A DNA stretch of 64,000 nucleotides, taken from assembly GCA_963969495.1 (NCBI GenBank), contig OZ018321.1, positions 136,091,315 through 136,155,314 of the forward strand, in the 5' to 3' direction. A model generated the notes under the pieces. It was not told the DNA's origin, did not search any database, and saw only the letters and a program-made list of their open reading frames with translations. The DNA is from Ceratothoa steindachneri. Taxonomy: Eukaryota; Arthropoda; Malacostraca; Isopoda; Cymothoidae. Every line of letters begins with the position of its first letter. Position 1 is the stretch's first letter. Positions 11,900 to 24,018 of this stretch are shown here, in pieces. The position numbers were made by a program, and so were the translations under genes.

Positions 11900-12700
11900 G
11901 AAGACCAACAGAATCAAATACAGCTATAATACGATGTGCGTAAAAGCGAGAAAGGTAGAGAGAAAGAGCGAGCTCTTTTACATCTGGGTGTCGATGACCA
12001 GAATAGTTAATGAGCAGACTCGATCGAGAGATACCAACTAGGGACCTTTCGACCCCCACCTATGCTGCCCCAACTCCCTCCTCATGAGGTCCTTCTCGTC
12101 TCATCCATGCTTCAACTTGTTTAATGACTCTAGTCGTCGGGGAGTCCACAACATTCACCCGCAGATACAACTTTCTGACAGTTGCTAACTGTAGCGAGTG
12201 GAAGCCAATTTATGACTTGATCAAGGGGTCGAATGGAAAAGCAGCGAAGTGGGTCGTAACCGGAGTGGAGTGTGAGAGAGAATACCAAAATCCAAAACCA
12301 CTTCTTTGAAGTTACTCAAAAGAGATCAGGATTTCAAGGAAATTGAGGTAGATGGATATCGTTACGTTATTTTTTATATGTAAAATAGGGTAAAATCAAA
12401 AATAGGTCTCCCGTTAGGTTAGCAAATTAAGTGGAGGAAATAAAAGTACGTTTAGCCAAAAGAAGAGACTATTTGTTGTGGTTGGCTGGAAGGGAAAGGT
12501 CGCGATACCCTAGCCTTTGTTCATTTTTTAAAACTTTTCCGCAATTCTTATCTTTTTTTATTCACGTCCCTCTGTGGCAACAATATTTCCACTTTTCGTT
12601 ATGTACATTGCCAACATTTAAATTAATTTTAATTTATCTCCTTTTTAAAAACTTTTTAGCCGCGGGTTTCTCAATGGTCTTCGTTTCCTTTTTTATATAA
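11900..12700. other. Unassigned region
   Basis: A few short open frames occur (for example 12124-12309, 61 codons, with EWKPIYDLIKGSNGKAAKWV), but I recognise none of them and see no repeat or RNA gene. Confidence 0.5.
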
Positions 12701-13475
12701 ACTGTATATAAAATCCAAGGATGGTGATAATAAGGGATTTAACTCGATATAAACTATAGGTAAAATGCAAAGATTTTAGTAATAAGGGATTTAACACTAT
12801 ATTAACAATATGTAAAATGCAAGTATGGTGATAATAATGGGTTAAATATATATAACCTGTATATAAAATGTAAGGATGGTAATAATACGGGATTAAAATG
12901 CATATAAACTGTTTATAAAATGCAAGGATGTTGGTAATAAGAGATTTAACCCTATATTAATGGAATGTAAAATGCAAGGATGTTTATACTAATGGATTGA
13001 ACTGTATATAAATTTTATGTAAACTATGTAAAATTTAAGCATGGTGGCAATAAGGGATTAAACTGTAAATAAACTGTATATAAAACCGTTTAACCTTACA
13101 TAAACTGTATGTAAAATAAAGTATGTTGATAATAATTGATTAAAATGTAAATAAACTGCAAGTCAACTGTATGAAAAAGGCAAGGAGTGTGGTGATAAGG
13201 AATTAAACTGTGAATAAACTATTTAAACTTTATGTAAACTGAAAGGATTTTGCTATTAAGTGATTAACCTGTAAATAAACTATAATTAAACTTTATGTCA
13301 AATGCAAAGATTGTGTTAATAAGGGATTAAACTATAAATAAACTATATGTAAACTTTTTGTAAAATGCAAGGATGGTCGTAAATAGGGATTAAAATTTAA
13401 ATACACCTTATACAAACTGTTTGTTAAATACAAGGATAGTGGTAATAAAGGATCAACTATATGTAAATCAAGGCA
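12700..13475. repeat. ~52-bp minisatellite, degenerate
   Basis: Copies of TAAACTGTATATAAAATGCAAGGATGG...AATAAGGGATT recur at spacings of 51-53 bp in the first half (landmark near 12715, 12766, 12818, 12869, 12920, 12973). Spacing lengthens to about 60-75 bp further on through insertion of extra TAAACT segments. About a dozen copies. Confidence 0.88.
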
Positions 13476-16400
13476 GTTTCCACCTCAGAATATTATAGTC
13501 TCGATCACTTCTACTGATATTATGGCCTAGCTCATAATGACGTATGGGGATATCCTTAAATTATCTAACAATGGCATGTCAATCTTTCCTATTCTTCTTC
13601 GATGTTCCTTTTAGTAGGAAAGAGCAGACGTCTTCTGAAAAGTATCACGGGGTATTAAAACCCCAGAGAGAAAGACAAGGGACTTCATTTTGACAACCGG
13701 TACTGAAACTGGTTTATCCCTTAATTGAGATACGAAAATAATAAATCCTTTATTTAAACTTCTCTGGCCTCTAAAGGCCCCAAAATAGCAAACTAAAATT
13801 GATTCTATTTTAAAGTATTAAAAGTAAGACATTAAAATATTTATCACCATTTTAAAAAATAAAATAAAAATAAATGAAATATTTATAAATGCCATATTTA
13901 TTTAGTAAAAAAGACAACAACGATATTTTAAGTATTATGGCGAGGGCATTGACCAGTCGGTTCAGATTTGGCTTAAAATTTCAACATTTGGATTCTAAAA
14001 GGCTGATGAGTATTATAATAAATCAGATTCCTCAAGGACTCTATGCCCTACCCTATTTCAACCTATATTAGTTCATGTTATAAGGTTTATATCACTTACC
14101 TTGTATTTAAGGTTAAAAGCCTTTGTTATTTCGATCTCTTTAAAATCCCTGTTCAATTCAAAATTTCCTTCTTTTTAATATACAAATTTTTTCTTCTTCA
14201 TTCCTAAGGGTACAACCCGGTTTTAAACATGTCACTATTAAGTAGTAAATAGGGTTTGTAAATATTCCCGAATATTATGGTAAATCTAATCACTTGATTT
14301 TGTTCTTTTAGAACAAAGATAAAAGAAAAATAACCGATATTGAAACGGTTCTCAAAATGAATTATATTATTGAAATTGATGATCGTCATTATATTTCAAA
14401 AATAAGATCAAAATGGGATAACTTTTAGAATTGTAATTATCTTTATACTCTTCATTACCACTCTCCCATTTAAATGTGTGGAAAACGCCGATCAGTGCTG
14501 AAATAAACTACAAATTCATGGCAGCATCTTTTTAAGTCTTTATAAATAATAAACTACCCTTTATTTGCCTGGGACGGTGCTCTTTTATATGGATCACCTG
14601 TAGTATCCTAAATGAATTTTTTTTAGTTAGTTAAATATTTGCTTTTTCTAAAAATAAAAATCTTAAATCCAAAATGGTCTTAAATTGTTTTACAAAATAG
14701 TTATTTTTAAACGATATTGGACATGCTTTCGTTGGTGCCTGCCATGCCAATTTCTTCTTTCCTGCACCTTCTTTCCTACAGGACCTTCGTTGCAAGGCAA
14801 ATTCTTTAAGGTTGCATGTAATTCCTGTCCCTACCAACCCGAGGAGTGGACCCAGACTTCCTACTTCTTCTCAACCTTTTTCTGTCTTAAATTTTTGGGA
14901 AAAAGATTTGGCTGGTATGCCTTTTCAGTTAAAGAGTTTACATGAACTCGTAAAAAGACAAAATCAACCTTGCTACAAATGTTGGTTGATAAAACACAGT
15001 AAGGTTCTCAAAGTCAAATACTCTCTCGATGCACGCACACCCTTTGACCCGATAAGTTCCGCCACGCCTTCATATTAGAGGAGCGAAGCCACAGCTCCTT
15101 AATTTACGTTAGTATAAATAAACGGGCAGAAACATACAGCAGGGGCATTATTATTATTAATATTATTTTTATTTTTACCAGTCAGTACCTATTCTCAATT
15201 TTGCCGTCCATAGCCCTAACAACCTGATGCAGAAACACAATATTAACACGGATAGTCAACCAAAGACGTGAGGACACAAACGAACTACAGAAAACTCAAC
15301 AATTTCACTTGCCTGAACTGAGGTAGACTTAAGCCAAGTTAAAGCGTATAAAACCACCAGTTTTCTTCCGAGTCCTTCCTTCTGTCGAACAATAACCAGG
15401 TTACCATTCAAACCCAGCCTACTAGCGGATTACCATAAAGAACACTTCGGAGTCAGACTAAACTCGAGTGTAAGGCCACCTTACCTTCTCAAACATATAA
15501 ATCTAATCATCAAACGTAACCCCTATAACTGGTGACCTACCATGCACTGGTGGTGACACACACCTATAAACTAGTGACACCATTCATAGATCCTTCGGTC
15601 TAAGTACAATCACTGTACACAAAGCGTTTAAAAAGCCCCCAAGCCAACAAACAAACTTCATTTTAAAGTAAACAAACAAAAATTAAAATCTGCCGCAAGA
15701 AGTAATGTATGTTTTCAACACGTAATTTTTTTTAATACATTTGAATCAGTATTTGTAATAGGTTTTCAGTTTTAACTTTTTTCACATTTTCAGCAAACAT
15801 TTTGCTCTTATTCTAATCTTCACTTTCTTTAAAACGGCTTTTGTGTATCACAGGTGTACCGTACAAAAATATTATGTAAGGACTCATAAGGTCTAAAGAG
15901 AACAAGACAAGGCTAGAAGACAACAGTGAGTGAATTTTTGGTCATCTTTAAATGTAATTGATTGCACTTATCTAAGAATATTTACCCATATGACCTTCCA
16001 AAATTTCTTTTGGCTAGCTAGACTAATCTTTAATATTTATAGAGTTCGTCGCACGCGAAATACAACTTCCCTCTTCCACTGCGGAATATATATAGATTTC
16101 TTAATATTCTCGACAGTGCGTTATAAGTACAGTCAAGTGAATATGAATTTCATGATACATAAGCCTTTTATTCTACTTAATTAATTAGTTTTAAATCATT
16201 TTCATACATCTTTTAATAATAATAAAAGATAAAATTTAGGGCTCTTTATTTTATTTTTTTTAAATTACAAAAATGCAATCAAATGTTTAGTAAAAATATT
16301 TTTCATTATAGCTACTTCATTCATTTTCTAAATTGAGAATTATTAGGCAACTCTAGCTTTTGCATGGATTTACTGGGCGTTTTTTGACTCCGGGCAGAAA

Positions 16401-17005
16401 TAAACAACATAGAAATAAGCACACAAAAGAACTAAGTAAACATCACAACGCAGATATATGTATAGAACTAAAAATGCACATACATTAACTAGTTAACAGA
16501 AGTGATCAAATGCACTGACTCACCTACTTCATTGGCTGCTCTTCAATCACTGATGTATGATAAAACTTGTAGTATAAAGCACGGTTAAAACATCACACAC
16601 TTGTCAGCGCACTTGTATAGAGTAAAGGAATTTAGTCGAATAACGCAATGGAAGGAATGTTTTTTGCACAATGTGGACTAAAGTCGCATGTTGCAGTGAT
16701 CGCCTAGCTTGAATCAAAAGAGCGTGTATAATCACTGCGACATTTCGAAAAACAAGAAAAAGTATTTCTGATTTATATAAGGAATTTTATGGACGAAGCC
16801 GTTATATTTTCGCATTTCAAGCATTTACAAAAAATAGCATAGTTTCCCTTTTGTATATGTTTTAATCTTATGAACGACGGTTTAGATTTTTCCAAAAACT
16901 ACAATAAACATCTGATAATTACTGTTATTATTCAATTAGCTAATGTACTGCATACCGAATCGGATCCACAAAATTGGGGGTAAACCTAGAAAAGTAAGCT
17001 TAAGT
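13475..17005. other. Long unassigned AT-rich stretch
   Basis: No coding sequence is recognised. An open frame at 14812-15078 (88 codons, ending near ARTPFDPISSATPSY) has a slightly coding-like composition but no identifiable domain. A short hairpin, GGAGC...GCTCC, sits at about 15080-15098. An ATT-rich run lies at 15147-15175. Around 15510-15580 the strings ACCCCTATAACTGGTGACC and ATAAACTAGTGACAC recall the primer-binding-site region of some Gypsy elements, but no paired LTR was found. Confidence 0.5.
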
Positions 17006-17008
17006 TCA

Positions 17009-18068
17009 AGTACACTAAAGTGCCAAATGTCATAACTTAGGTATCTAGTATCGTGTAAGACCCCCTCTATCCTGACATGGCATCGATTCCACAAGTGGAC
17101 GGCATAGCTCTAGAAAGATATTGACTCCTGTCTTGATAAGTGTCCACAATCTCCTGATATTTATAAGTGCCAAATCTTGGTTGCGAAAAGAGCGGATTAA
17201 CATCTTTCATAAATGCTTGATTGTGTTTGTGTCCGATAAAAGTGTGGTGGCCACACCATTCAAAGAAACCCTCCAAAATACTCCTCAAACCAATTCTAGG
17301 CAACTTGAGCACGATGACACGGTGCAATATATTGCTGGAATAGCCCATCGTTATCGGGATACATGAAGTCCATGAATGAAGGCAAGTGGTCACCAAACAG
17401 TGCAACAGGAGTTACCAGTCAAGGGCGTTTTTAGGTGGATTAGCCGCCGCAAAACACATGCTGCCTGAAAAAACCATACATCTAAATAAAACAACCAGCA
17501 CCCTCTATCGTGCCTTGTTGATTATTCAGGAGTCCATTGCCTTATGTATTCTGCGCTACCTCAAAACCCAGCAATCAGTCAGAACCGTGACATGTAGCCA
17601 GTCCTTGAGAGTCATGAGCCACGTTACGAGCCAGGTGTGGGTGTGTGTGTCCGGTATCGCAGTAACATGGCTACTCTGGTGAGTCTCTTGCCTCCATACC
17701 AAATGCAAGGTAAAAAAAAACGCAGCACTGAGCTGATGGATATGCGTGTGGTACCTACCTGCATTGAATGTGCTACTTGTCTGTTACCATGAACATTTTT
17801 TGCCAGATGCCGTTTGTTCCGATCATTAAGCACCCGTGCTCAGCCCTGCGTTGCCCACGGTAATACCTGCCATAGGATATTTTAGATACACTCATAGCAT
17901 CGTAGATCGAACTCCGATAAATTAAGTCGCCTTACCATGAAAGCCTAGCCGGTGTAAACACTGACCTACAAGATGTCCAATCACAACTAATACAGGTCTG
18001 GGTATTTCTATGATATTAGGCTGTGGTGTCGCTGCTACCACATGACCTTTGCCACTTTAGTTTATTGA
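17009..18068 (-). mobile_element. Tc1-like DNA transposon, degenerate
   Basis: The element is bounded by imperfect inverted repeats: ACACTAAAGTGCCAAATGTCATAAC at 17012-17036, and on the other side CATGACCTTTGCCACTTTAG at 18041-18060, which pairs with it when reversed. Between them lies a minus-strand transposase relic. At about 1.06 kb the element is shorter than the usual Tc1 length of 1.3-1.6 kb. Confidence 0.75.
17060..17835 (-). pseudogene. Tc1-like transposase, broken
   Basis: Reading the minus strand, the N-terminal DNA-binding part is visible at 17833-17715 (RNKRHLAKNVHGNRQ and VGTTRISISSV). The catalytic part lies near 17400-17060. There a frame reads GDHLPSFMDFMYPDNDGLFQQ then APCHRAQVAQNWFEE, typical of Tc1 families. 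The second catalytic Asp, expected in QQDNAPCH, is altered (QQY), and the third acidic motif after WPPH is destroyed by a frameshift. Much of the middle is unrecognisable. A Tc1/mariner transposase would cut and paste the element; this one is dead. Confidence 0.78.
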
Positions 18069-18289
18069 TTATATATATATGAGTGGTGGAGTGCTCCAAT
18101 TGTGTGAAAAGGGAAAGGCGCGAATGGATAGAAGGAATTACCAAATAGAGAAGAAACGGTGCATGGGGCGGCTGCAAGGTAGTGGCAGAAAGAACAAGGC
18201 TATGAACGGAAAATTGTTCAAGATAGTCTTTAAAGACAACATTAGATGAGGCAGAGAGGAGTCAAATTCAATGAATGTTCTGTTAGGGA

Positions 18290-18765
18290 ATAAATTCATT
18301 TTGTCATTGTAAACAAAATTGTAAATGGAAGGAAGAGATTCCGGTGTCTGTACCAACAAGCTTGGGAATGGCGGAGATAGCTCAATGTGTCATTGTAAAC
18401 AAATTTGAAAATAGATGGCATTGGTCAATGAGTCATTGCCAACAAAATTGTAAATGGAATGAAAAAATCAACGTTTCATTGTAAACAAACTTGAACATAA
18501 AATGAAGATATCAAGATGCCATTGCCGAAAACTTTGAATAGGGAGGAGATAGATCAATGTGTAATTGTAAAAAGAAGATATGAAGATGCCATTACCAACA
18601 AATTTGGAAATGCAGGGCTTGATCACTGTGTCATTGCAAACAAACTTGTAAATAAAGAGAAGAGATCAATATGTCTTTGTCTACAAATTTCGAAAGAAAG
18701 TGAGTATAACAAAATTTCATTATCAATAAACTTGTGAATGGAGGAGATATAACAATTTATCAATA
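18290..18765. repeat. 43-bp minisatellite
   Basis: The landmark CATTGTAAACAAA or a variant recurs at 18305, 18391, 18434, 18477, 18520, 18563, 18632, 18675 and 18718, steps of 43 or 86 bp with one irregular interval. Consensus is roughly TCATTGTAAACAAACTTG...AATGGAGGAGATCAATGTG. The open frame at 18516-18737 is a by-product. Confidence 0.9.
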
Positions 18766-18896
18766 TATCTGCGAAAATATAATTCGTCCCTGTATATCTC
18801 TGATTGAAAGAAACAAATAAAACAATCCAAAATTACAAGGTAGGCTTTCAAAATTACATGGTCATTCAATTCTTGCATTAGAATTTTTATAAAACC

Positions 18897-19750
18897 TTAA
18901 CAAATTAACCTAACCTAACCTATTCTAACCAAAATTAACAATCTAACCTAAACTAAACACGTCAACCATAAACTAACCTAACCAAACCTAACAAACTAAC
19001 TCAACATTGATTATGTAATTGATCCTAACCTAACAACTTAACTTAACCATACCTAACCTAACCTATCAGATTAACTTAACCTAACTTAACCTAATCTGAC
19101 ATGTTAACATAATTTATCCTAACCAAGCCAAACATGAACTAACGTGACATATCAACATAATTTATCCTAACCAAGCCAAACATGAACTAACCTAACTTAA
19201 CTTAACGTAACTTAAAAGCCTAACCTAATGAACTAACTTAGAACTATTTAACTTAATCTGACCTAACCAAATAACCTAACCTAACCTGGATAAACTAACT
19301 TAATCCGAACTAAACCAAACTACCCTAACATAGCCTCACCTAAACAAACAACCTAAATTAAACTAACCTAACATACTAACCAAACCTAACTTGACCTAAA
19401 CTAACAACCTAACCTAACCTAAACTAACTTAATCTAACTTAACCTAACTTGACTGAACCTAACAACCCAACCCAACCCAACCTAACCTAACCTAACCTAA
19501 CATAATATCACTTGACCTAACTTGACCTAAACTAACAACCTAACCTAACCTAAACTAACTTAATCTAACTTAACCTCACACCTAAACCCAACCTAACCTA
19601 ACCTAACATAATATAACTTGACCTAACCTAACAACCCAACCCAACCTAACCTAACCTAACATAATATAACTTGACCTAACCTAACAACCCAACCTAAGCT
19701 AACCTAACCTAACCTAACCTAAATTAACGTAACCTAACCTAACTACCCAA
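18897..19750. repeat. Degenerate (CCTAA)n telomere-type block
   Basis: About 850 bp of CCTAA units with many variants (CTTAA, CCAAA, CTTGA). CCTAA is the complement of the arthropod telomeric repeat TTAGG. Clean runs of 4-5 units occur at 19478-19502 and 19685-19720. There is higher-order structure: a segment starting CTTGACCTAAACTAACAACC recurs 131 bp apart (19390 and 19521), and one starting CATAATATAACTTGACC 53 bp apart (19607 and 19660). Similar blocks also occur inside arthropod chromosomes as satellites, so this does not prove a chromosome end. Confidence 0.92.
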
Positions 19751-20200
19751 ATTTCTACAGATTAATATTAAAAAAAGTATATTAATTTTACACTTATATT
19801 TGCTATATTTCGCTCTAACAACCCAAGGATTAAATTGATTGAACCATATTTATCGAATACTGAAATTTGATCTTATTTACTCCAGATTTAGATTTTAAAA
19901 AATCTTTAAGCAATTTCTGCAATTTGATCCCCTTTGTTACGCTCATTTGATAAGAAATTAAAAATTTTAATGCAGTTTTACTGATTTTTGAATTTAGATC
20001 TCATTATTTATTCTAAATTGCTAATTGCTCGCCAGGGAAAGATTTCCCAAACAATTGTAATAAATTCCTAAATTGGATCCCCTCATTCAAGCTCTAACTT
20101 TCGTAAGATCAAGATTCCTTTAGCTTTTAAGGCAATAGCTGAGCTTAGGTCCGCTTGTTTACGCTCTAAACTAAATTTTAACAAATAAAATAAGCACTAC
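19750..20200. other. Unassigned AT-rich spacer
   Basis: No gene seen. A loose recurrence of TTTTGATCCCCT/CGCTCTAA-type strings suggests a very worn repeat (for example near 19925, 20075 and 20150), but no fixed period could be set. Confidence 0.45.
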
Positions 20201-20204
20201 ATAA

Positions 20205-20600
20205 ATTTAAACAAATAGCATTTAAGCTTTTCTGAAATTAAAAAGGTAAAATTTTGCACTTCCTAAATAAAATAAGAAAAGTAACAACCTTATAAATTTA
20301 AAAATTAAAGATAAACATACGAGAAATTAAGACAAGAAAAATAAGCGGCCTCTAAATTGAAAAAATAAAAATAAGCACACGGTAAAATTCAGCAAGAAAA
20401 ATAAGCATTCCTGAAATTAAAACAAGAATAATAAACACACTTTAAATTAAAAAAATAAAGATAAACCAAGCTAAATTAAAACAAGAAAAATAAGTACTCC
20501 TTATTAAAACAAGAAAAATAAGCACCCTCTAAATTTTAAGAAGTAAAAATAAGCACATGTTAAATTAAAACACGTAAAAATAAGCACAACAACCAGGGGT
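20205..20600. repeat. AT-rich minisatellite (AAATAAGCAC-type)
   Basis: Repeated strings of the form TAAATTAAAACAAGAAAAATAAGCAC recur irregularly every ~50-65 bp, for example near 20330, 20400, 20455, 20510 and 20580. Confidence 0.75.
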
Positions 20601-20639
20601 AAAGAATACAACTTTAAAGAAGTAAATATATGTATTCTC

Positions 20640-22235
20640 TAGACTGGACCTAGTACAAATTAGTACTCCATAAATTTAGCCATAATAAGCTCTCGTAATC
20701 ATCCCTAATAGAGATGAGCACTCCCAAACTTGACTCTTATCATACTCGTTTCCTAAAGTTAATCAAGCAAAAATAATACTTTCCAAATATGTTGTGGAAT
20801 TTATGTTATTGTATTTATTTTTACGTAGTTGTTAGGTAAGTATGTTGGAGAAATTGGATTTTTTTCCTTGGGTATTTTAACTTTTTTACCACACTTAACG
20901 TAAACCCGATGTAAACGCAACCTTCCTTGTAAAGAAAATAACTCTCAACTACCACTAATAAAGTATTCACAGAGAATCTTCTAGAAGAGGCAATTAAGCC
21001 TTGGCTCCAGGGTTTTGAAATCAGAGTTATCCTTCTCTTAGGTGGACGTCCTCTCGTCATGGTTACGAGCTGCACCTACCCGCCCCCACTGTGATATCAA
21101 GTCAAGGAAGTAACCTCTCTAGTAAATAATGTCAGCTTAAAAAGAATCCGGATGGAGATTCGAACTGCTGACCCAACGATGAACACAAGATGAACACAAA
21201 ACTAATTCAGGAAAATTAAGCCTTCCTACTCTTAGACATGTTTATCTATGCATACTTGAGCCAAAATAGGTTTCATATGGAAGCAACAAATTAACATCTA
21301 GAAGAAGATTAACTGGAACACCAAATACAAGAATAAGTCTCTTTTATTCATTTGAGGTAAGAAACTTTGAGATTAGCCAGGTATTAAAGGTTTGGCTCAC
21401 ACGAGGCAGTGAATTTGTGGAAACCATAATCCATTATTGTACTCGTGTCAAACAGAGTACAAGGTAAGCTCCTGTACCTGTATGAAGCTTGTGGACAATA
21501 TAAACATATAATTACAATGTTAAATATCTACACTGAATTAAAAGGTAGTGTTCTGGGGAACTAAAAGAAAATCAAGATAAGACTAGTCGAAACTCTGTGT
21601 AAAGGTGATATTATAACGTAAATAAAGATGATAAAAAACTGGATTGACCTTTTATATAGGAGTTTAACACCTACTCTACCGACCTAACATAAACTAATGG
21701 TATTTTTACAAAACTATACAGAGATGAGGATGTCAAATATGTTGAACAAATGTTGTAAGTACTTTACGGAAAGGTTGACAGGGGTATGAGTGCAATCTAC
21801 AGTCTAATTACTTTCGTAATGGGGCTGGAATTATTATTCAGTTGCTACCGAACTTTTAATAAGTTTTATGTAATTCATGTAATTTATGCATGAGCAAAAC
21901 TATCATTAAAATTCTGTCAAATGCATCTAGGGCAAACTATCTTTACCTTTTTTTATTATAATATCAGATAATTGTATTTTCTGATCGAAATTACATAGAT
22001 AAGAAGGAGTTGTCAATATTTTAGAATTACATTTTAGTTTTAGCTTATATAGAGGCTTATTTACTTAAAACAATAAAACTACATAATTACAAATACTTTG
22101 GAATTGTAATTTAGTAGATTAATTTACTTCGCTCTTTGGGTGTCTTACCGTCTGTTGCTTCTTCTCTTTATTTCTTCCTCACCATTCAAAATTATTTCTA
22201 TATTAACATTACTAACCTACTATATACTTTCGAAA
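20640..22235. other. Unassigned region
   Basis: No gene recognised. On the minus strand about 21148-21172 reads GGGTCAGCAGTTCGAATCTCC, resembling the T-arm and B box of a tRNA, but no matching A box or acceptor stem is visible. It may be a tRNA or SINE relic. Confidence 0.45.
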
Positions 22236-22241
22236 ATCTTT

Positions 22242-22243
<2 letters not shown>

Positions 22244-22309
<66 letters not shown>
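22244..22309. repeat. (AT)n microsatellite
   Basis: Uninterrupted AT dinucleotides over about 65 bp. Confidence 0.97.
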
Positions 22310-22311
<2 letters not shown>

Positions 22312-22681
22312 CCGCTATAGAAAGCCACTTAGAGCGACCTTGAAGGCCAGCAAAGGTCAGCATCAGGGTATCCTGATCCAAGGAATGACATAGGCTACTC
22401 AGATTTGGCATATGTAGTACCACCTGGTGGTAGAAAAAACTAATATTTGCTAAGAGCTGCAAATGCTTCAGTGCCTTAAAATGCCATTTTAAGTGAAGTG
22501 TTATATAAGGCCAATAAAGGCCACAATCGGATTAGACAATTTCTGTTCAGCCTTTGAGTCATGCAAACTCTCAAATATACGATAAACAGAAATATTGTTT
22601 ATGTTTAGCAACGCCGTTCAGAAATGCTTTGCTTGGCAACCCTATGCAGCATACTTTTGAGCAACACAGTTTAAAAAATTA

Positions 22682-22752
22682 CAGAACATTCCCGATAATT
22701 CCTGAAAATTTCAAATTGATCTAAAACTTTCCATTAGAACATTCTGGAACTT
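22682..22752 (+). promoter_or_regulatory. Heat-shock elements (two clusters)
   Basis: AGAACATTCTGGAACTT at 22736-22752 is a perfect three-box heat-shock element: GAA, 2 nt, TTC, 2 nt, GAA. Upstream, 22682-22712 contains GAACATTC and TTCCTGAAAATTTC, two further GAA/TTC arrangements with the right 2-nt spacing. HSF trimers bind such alternating boxes. The clusters lie about 70-135 bp upstream of a TATA box on the same strand. Confidence 0.68.
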
Positions 22753-22820
22753 TTTAGACCATTTTATTACCATTCTATTGGACCATTCTTGATCATTCGA
22801 GGATACACAGCTGGCACAAG

Positions 22821-22856
22821 TATAAAAGGCAGGAAGTTCTTCTCAGATCTTCAGAC
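22821..22856 (+). promoter_or_regulatory. Core promoter: TATA box and initiator
   Basis: TATAAAAGGCAGG at 22821-22833 is a strong TATA box. About 31 bp downstream, CTTCAGACTG (around 22849-22858) fits an arthropod initiator. Spacing relative to the heat-shock elements is like that of hsp70-class genes. Confidence 0.62.
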
Positions 22857-23045
22857 TGCGAATATTTTCCTGTTATGATTATTTCTTTCTCAGTTTCAAT
22901 TTTATCTCAAAGTGAACCACATCACTAAATCGAAAGCAAAGTGAACAGTAGAGTGAATCAGTGACACATAATTCCAGGAGTGTTCAGTACATACCAGTGT
23001 TAAAGAGAATTTATAATGTGGGACAAATCAACCTTAACTTGTTGA
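22857..23045 (+). other. A-rich leader-like transcript start without an open frame
   Basis: From the predicted start to the first later ATG (23016) the sequence is A-rich on this strand and contains AAAGTGAACCACATCACTAA and CGAAAGCAAAGTGAAC. From memory this resembles the A-rich 5' leaders of Drosophila hsp70 genes. The ATG at 23016 opens only nine codons before a stop. No hsp70, small hsp or other chaperone sequence follows in any frame. It could be a promoter relic or a heat-inducible non-coding transcript; transcription itself is inferred. Confidence 0.4.
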
Positions 23046-23049
23046 TAAT

Positions 23050-24018
23050 TTGGTCGAGCATCTACAACCATAACAGCTAATTTGGTCTTTTAAAAGATGT
23101 CTTTATGGTTATGACGACATGTAGATAAATTCTCCGGCGAGAAAGAGTAGCAGGCACTGACAGATATAGAGAGAAAGAAGCAGTCGCTAGCTTAAATAGA
23201 ATCTATCTAAACAACGCAGATCTGTTACTGCAAAAGTGCTAAAAAACTAAATCTCCACTCGGAACACAATGTTTTGACAAAATCATTAAATAGAATCCTT
23301 TAAAAACCAACATGCACAGATGAGCTCGTACTGCTAAACTTTTAAATACTAGTGGCATGTGCTTAAAGAAGAAAATTCTCTTTTGATGGTCATTCTTCCC
23401 ATTATTTACAAGGAAACTAGAGTATGTAAAGATTACTCAAGGAAGTATTTAGTAGGCTATAGGGTTCAAGCCTAACAAAACGGTTATGAATTCATTAAAT
23501 CTTTAGTTTCAATATCGTGTTATCTAGCCGTTCTATTTACTATCATTATGCAATTTAGTTAATGTCAGTGTGTGGTTGTGTTTTAAGTGATATCACATTG
23601 ATCGTTGGTGTAGAAGTTGTTTCCGAAAAATTTGGCACCATAAGTTTTAGAAACCTTATCAATATATTTGTTCTCCAGAAGCTTCTTTGGCTTTCACAGC
23701 TTTCTTTAATATTAAAAAATATTAGCTACTTAAGCGACCGTAATTATACTTCTATTTACTACAATCTTGACCAAAGTTAATACCCATATGCCCATTATTC
23801 CCATTCCTATTTCAAGCTCCTATTTAAAGAAACTATTTAATTCTCTATGTCCAGTAATATTGATAACAGTTACTTCTTTACCTCGTTCCATATCACGAAT
23901 ACATATAACTACTTTTACTTTATATTTTACTATCAATATTAGTATAATGCTCAAAAGAACAAATCTGACTGCCGTGTACATTATTACTAAGGGCATGAAC
24001 GGATGTGCTAGCTAAAAG
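23050..24018. other. Unassigned region downstream of the heat-shock-like promoter
   Basis: An imperfect inverted repeat lies at about 23060-23128 (ATCTACAACCATAA against TTATGGTTATGACGACATGTAGAT). A 38-codon open stretch at about 23133-23240 begins ILRRERVAGTDRYREKEAV and has no identified relative. No gene is recognised. Confidence 0.45.

Noticed and set aside
15100..15600. LTR with a TGGTGACC primer-binding site
   Set aside because: Only a short resemblance; no second LTR copy or internal coding region is nearby.
21140..21175. tRNA gene on the minus strand
   Set aside because: A B box-like GTTCGAATC is present, but no A box, anticodon arm or acceptor stem could be folded.
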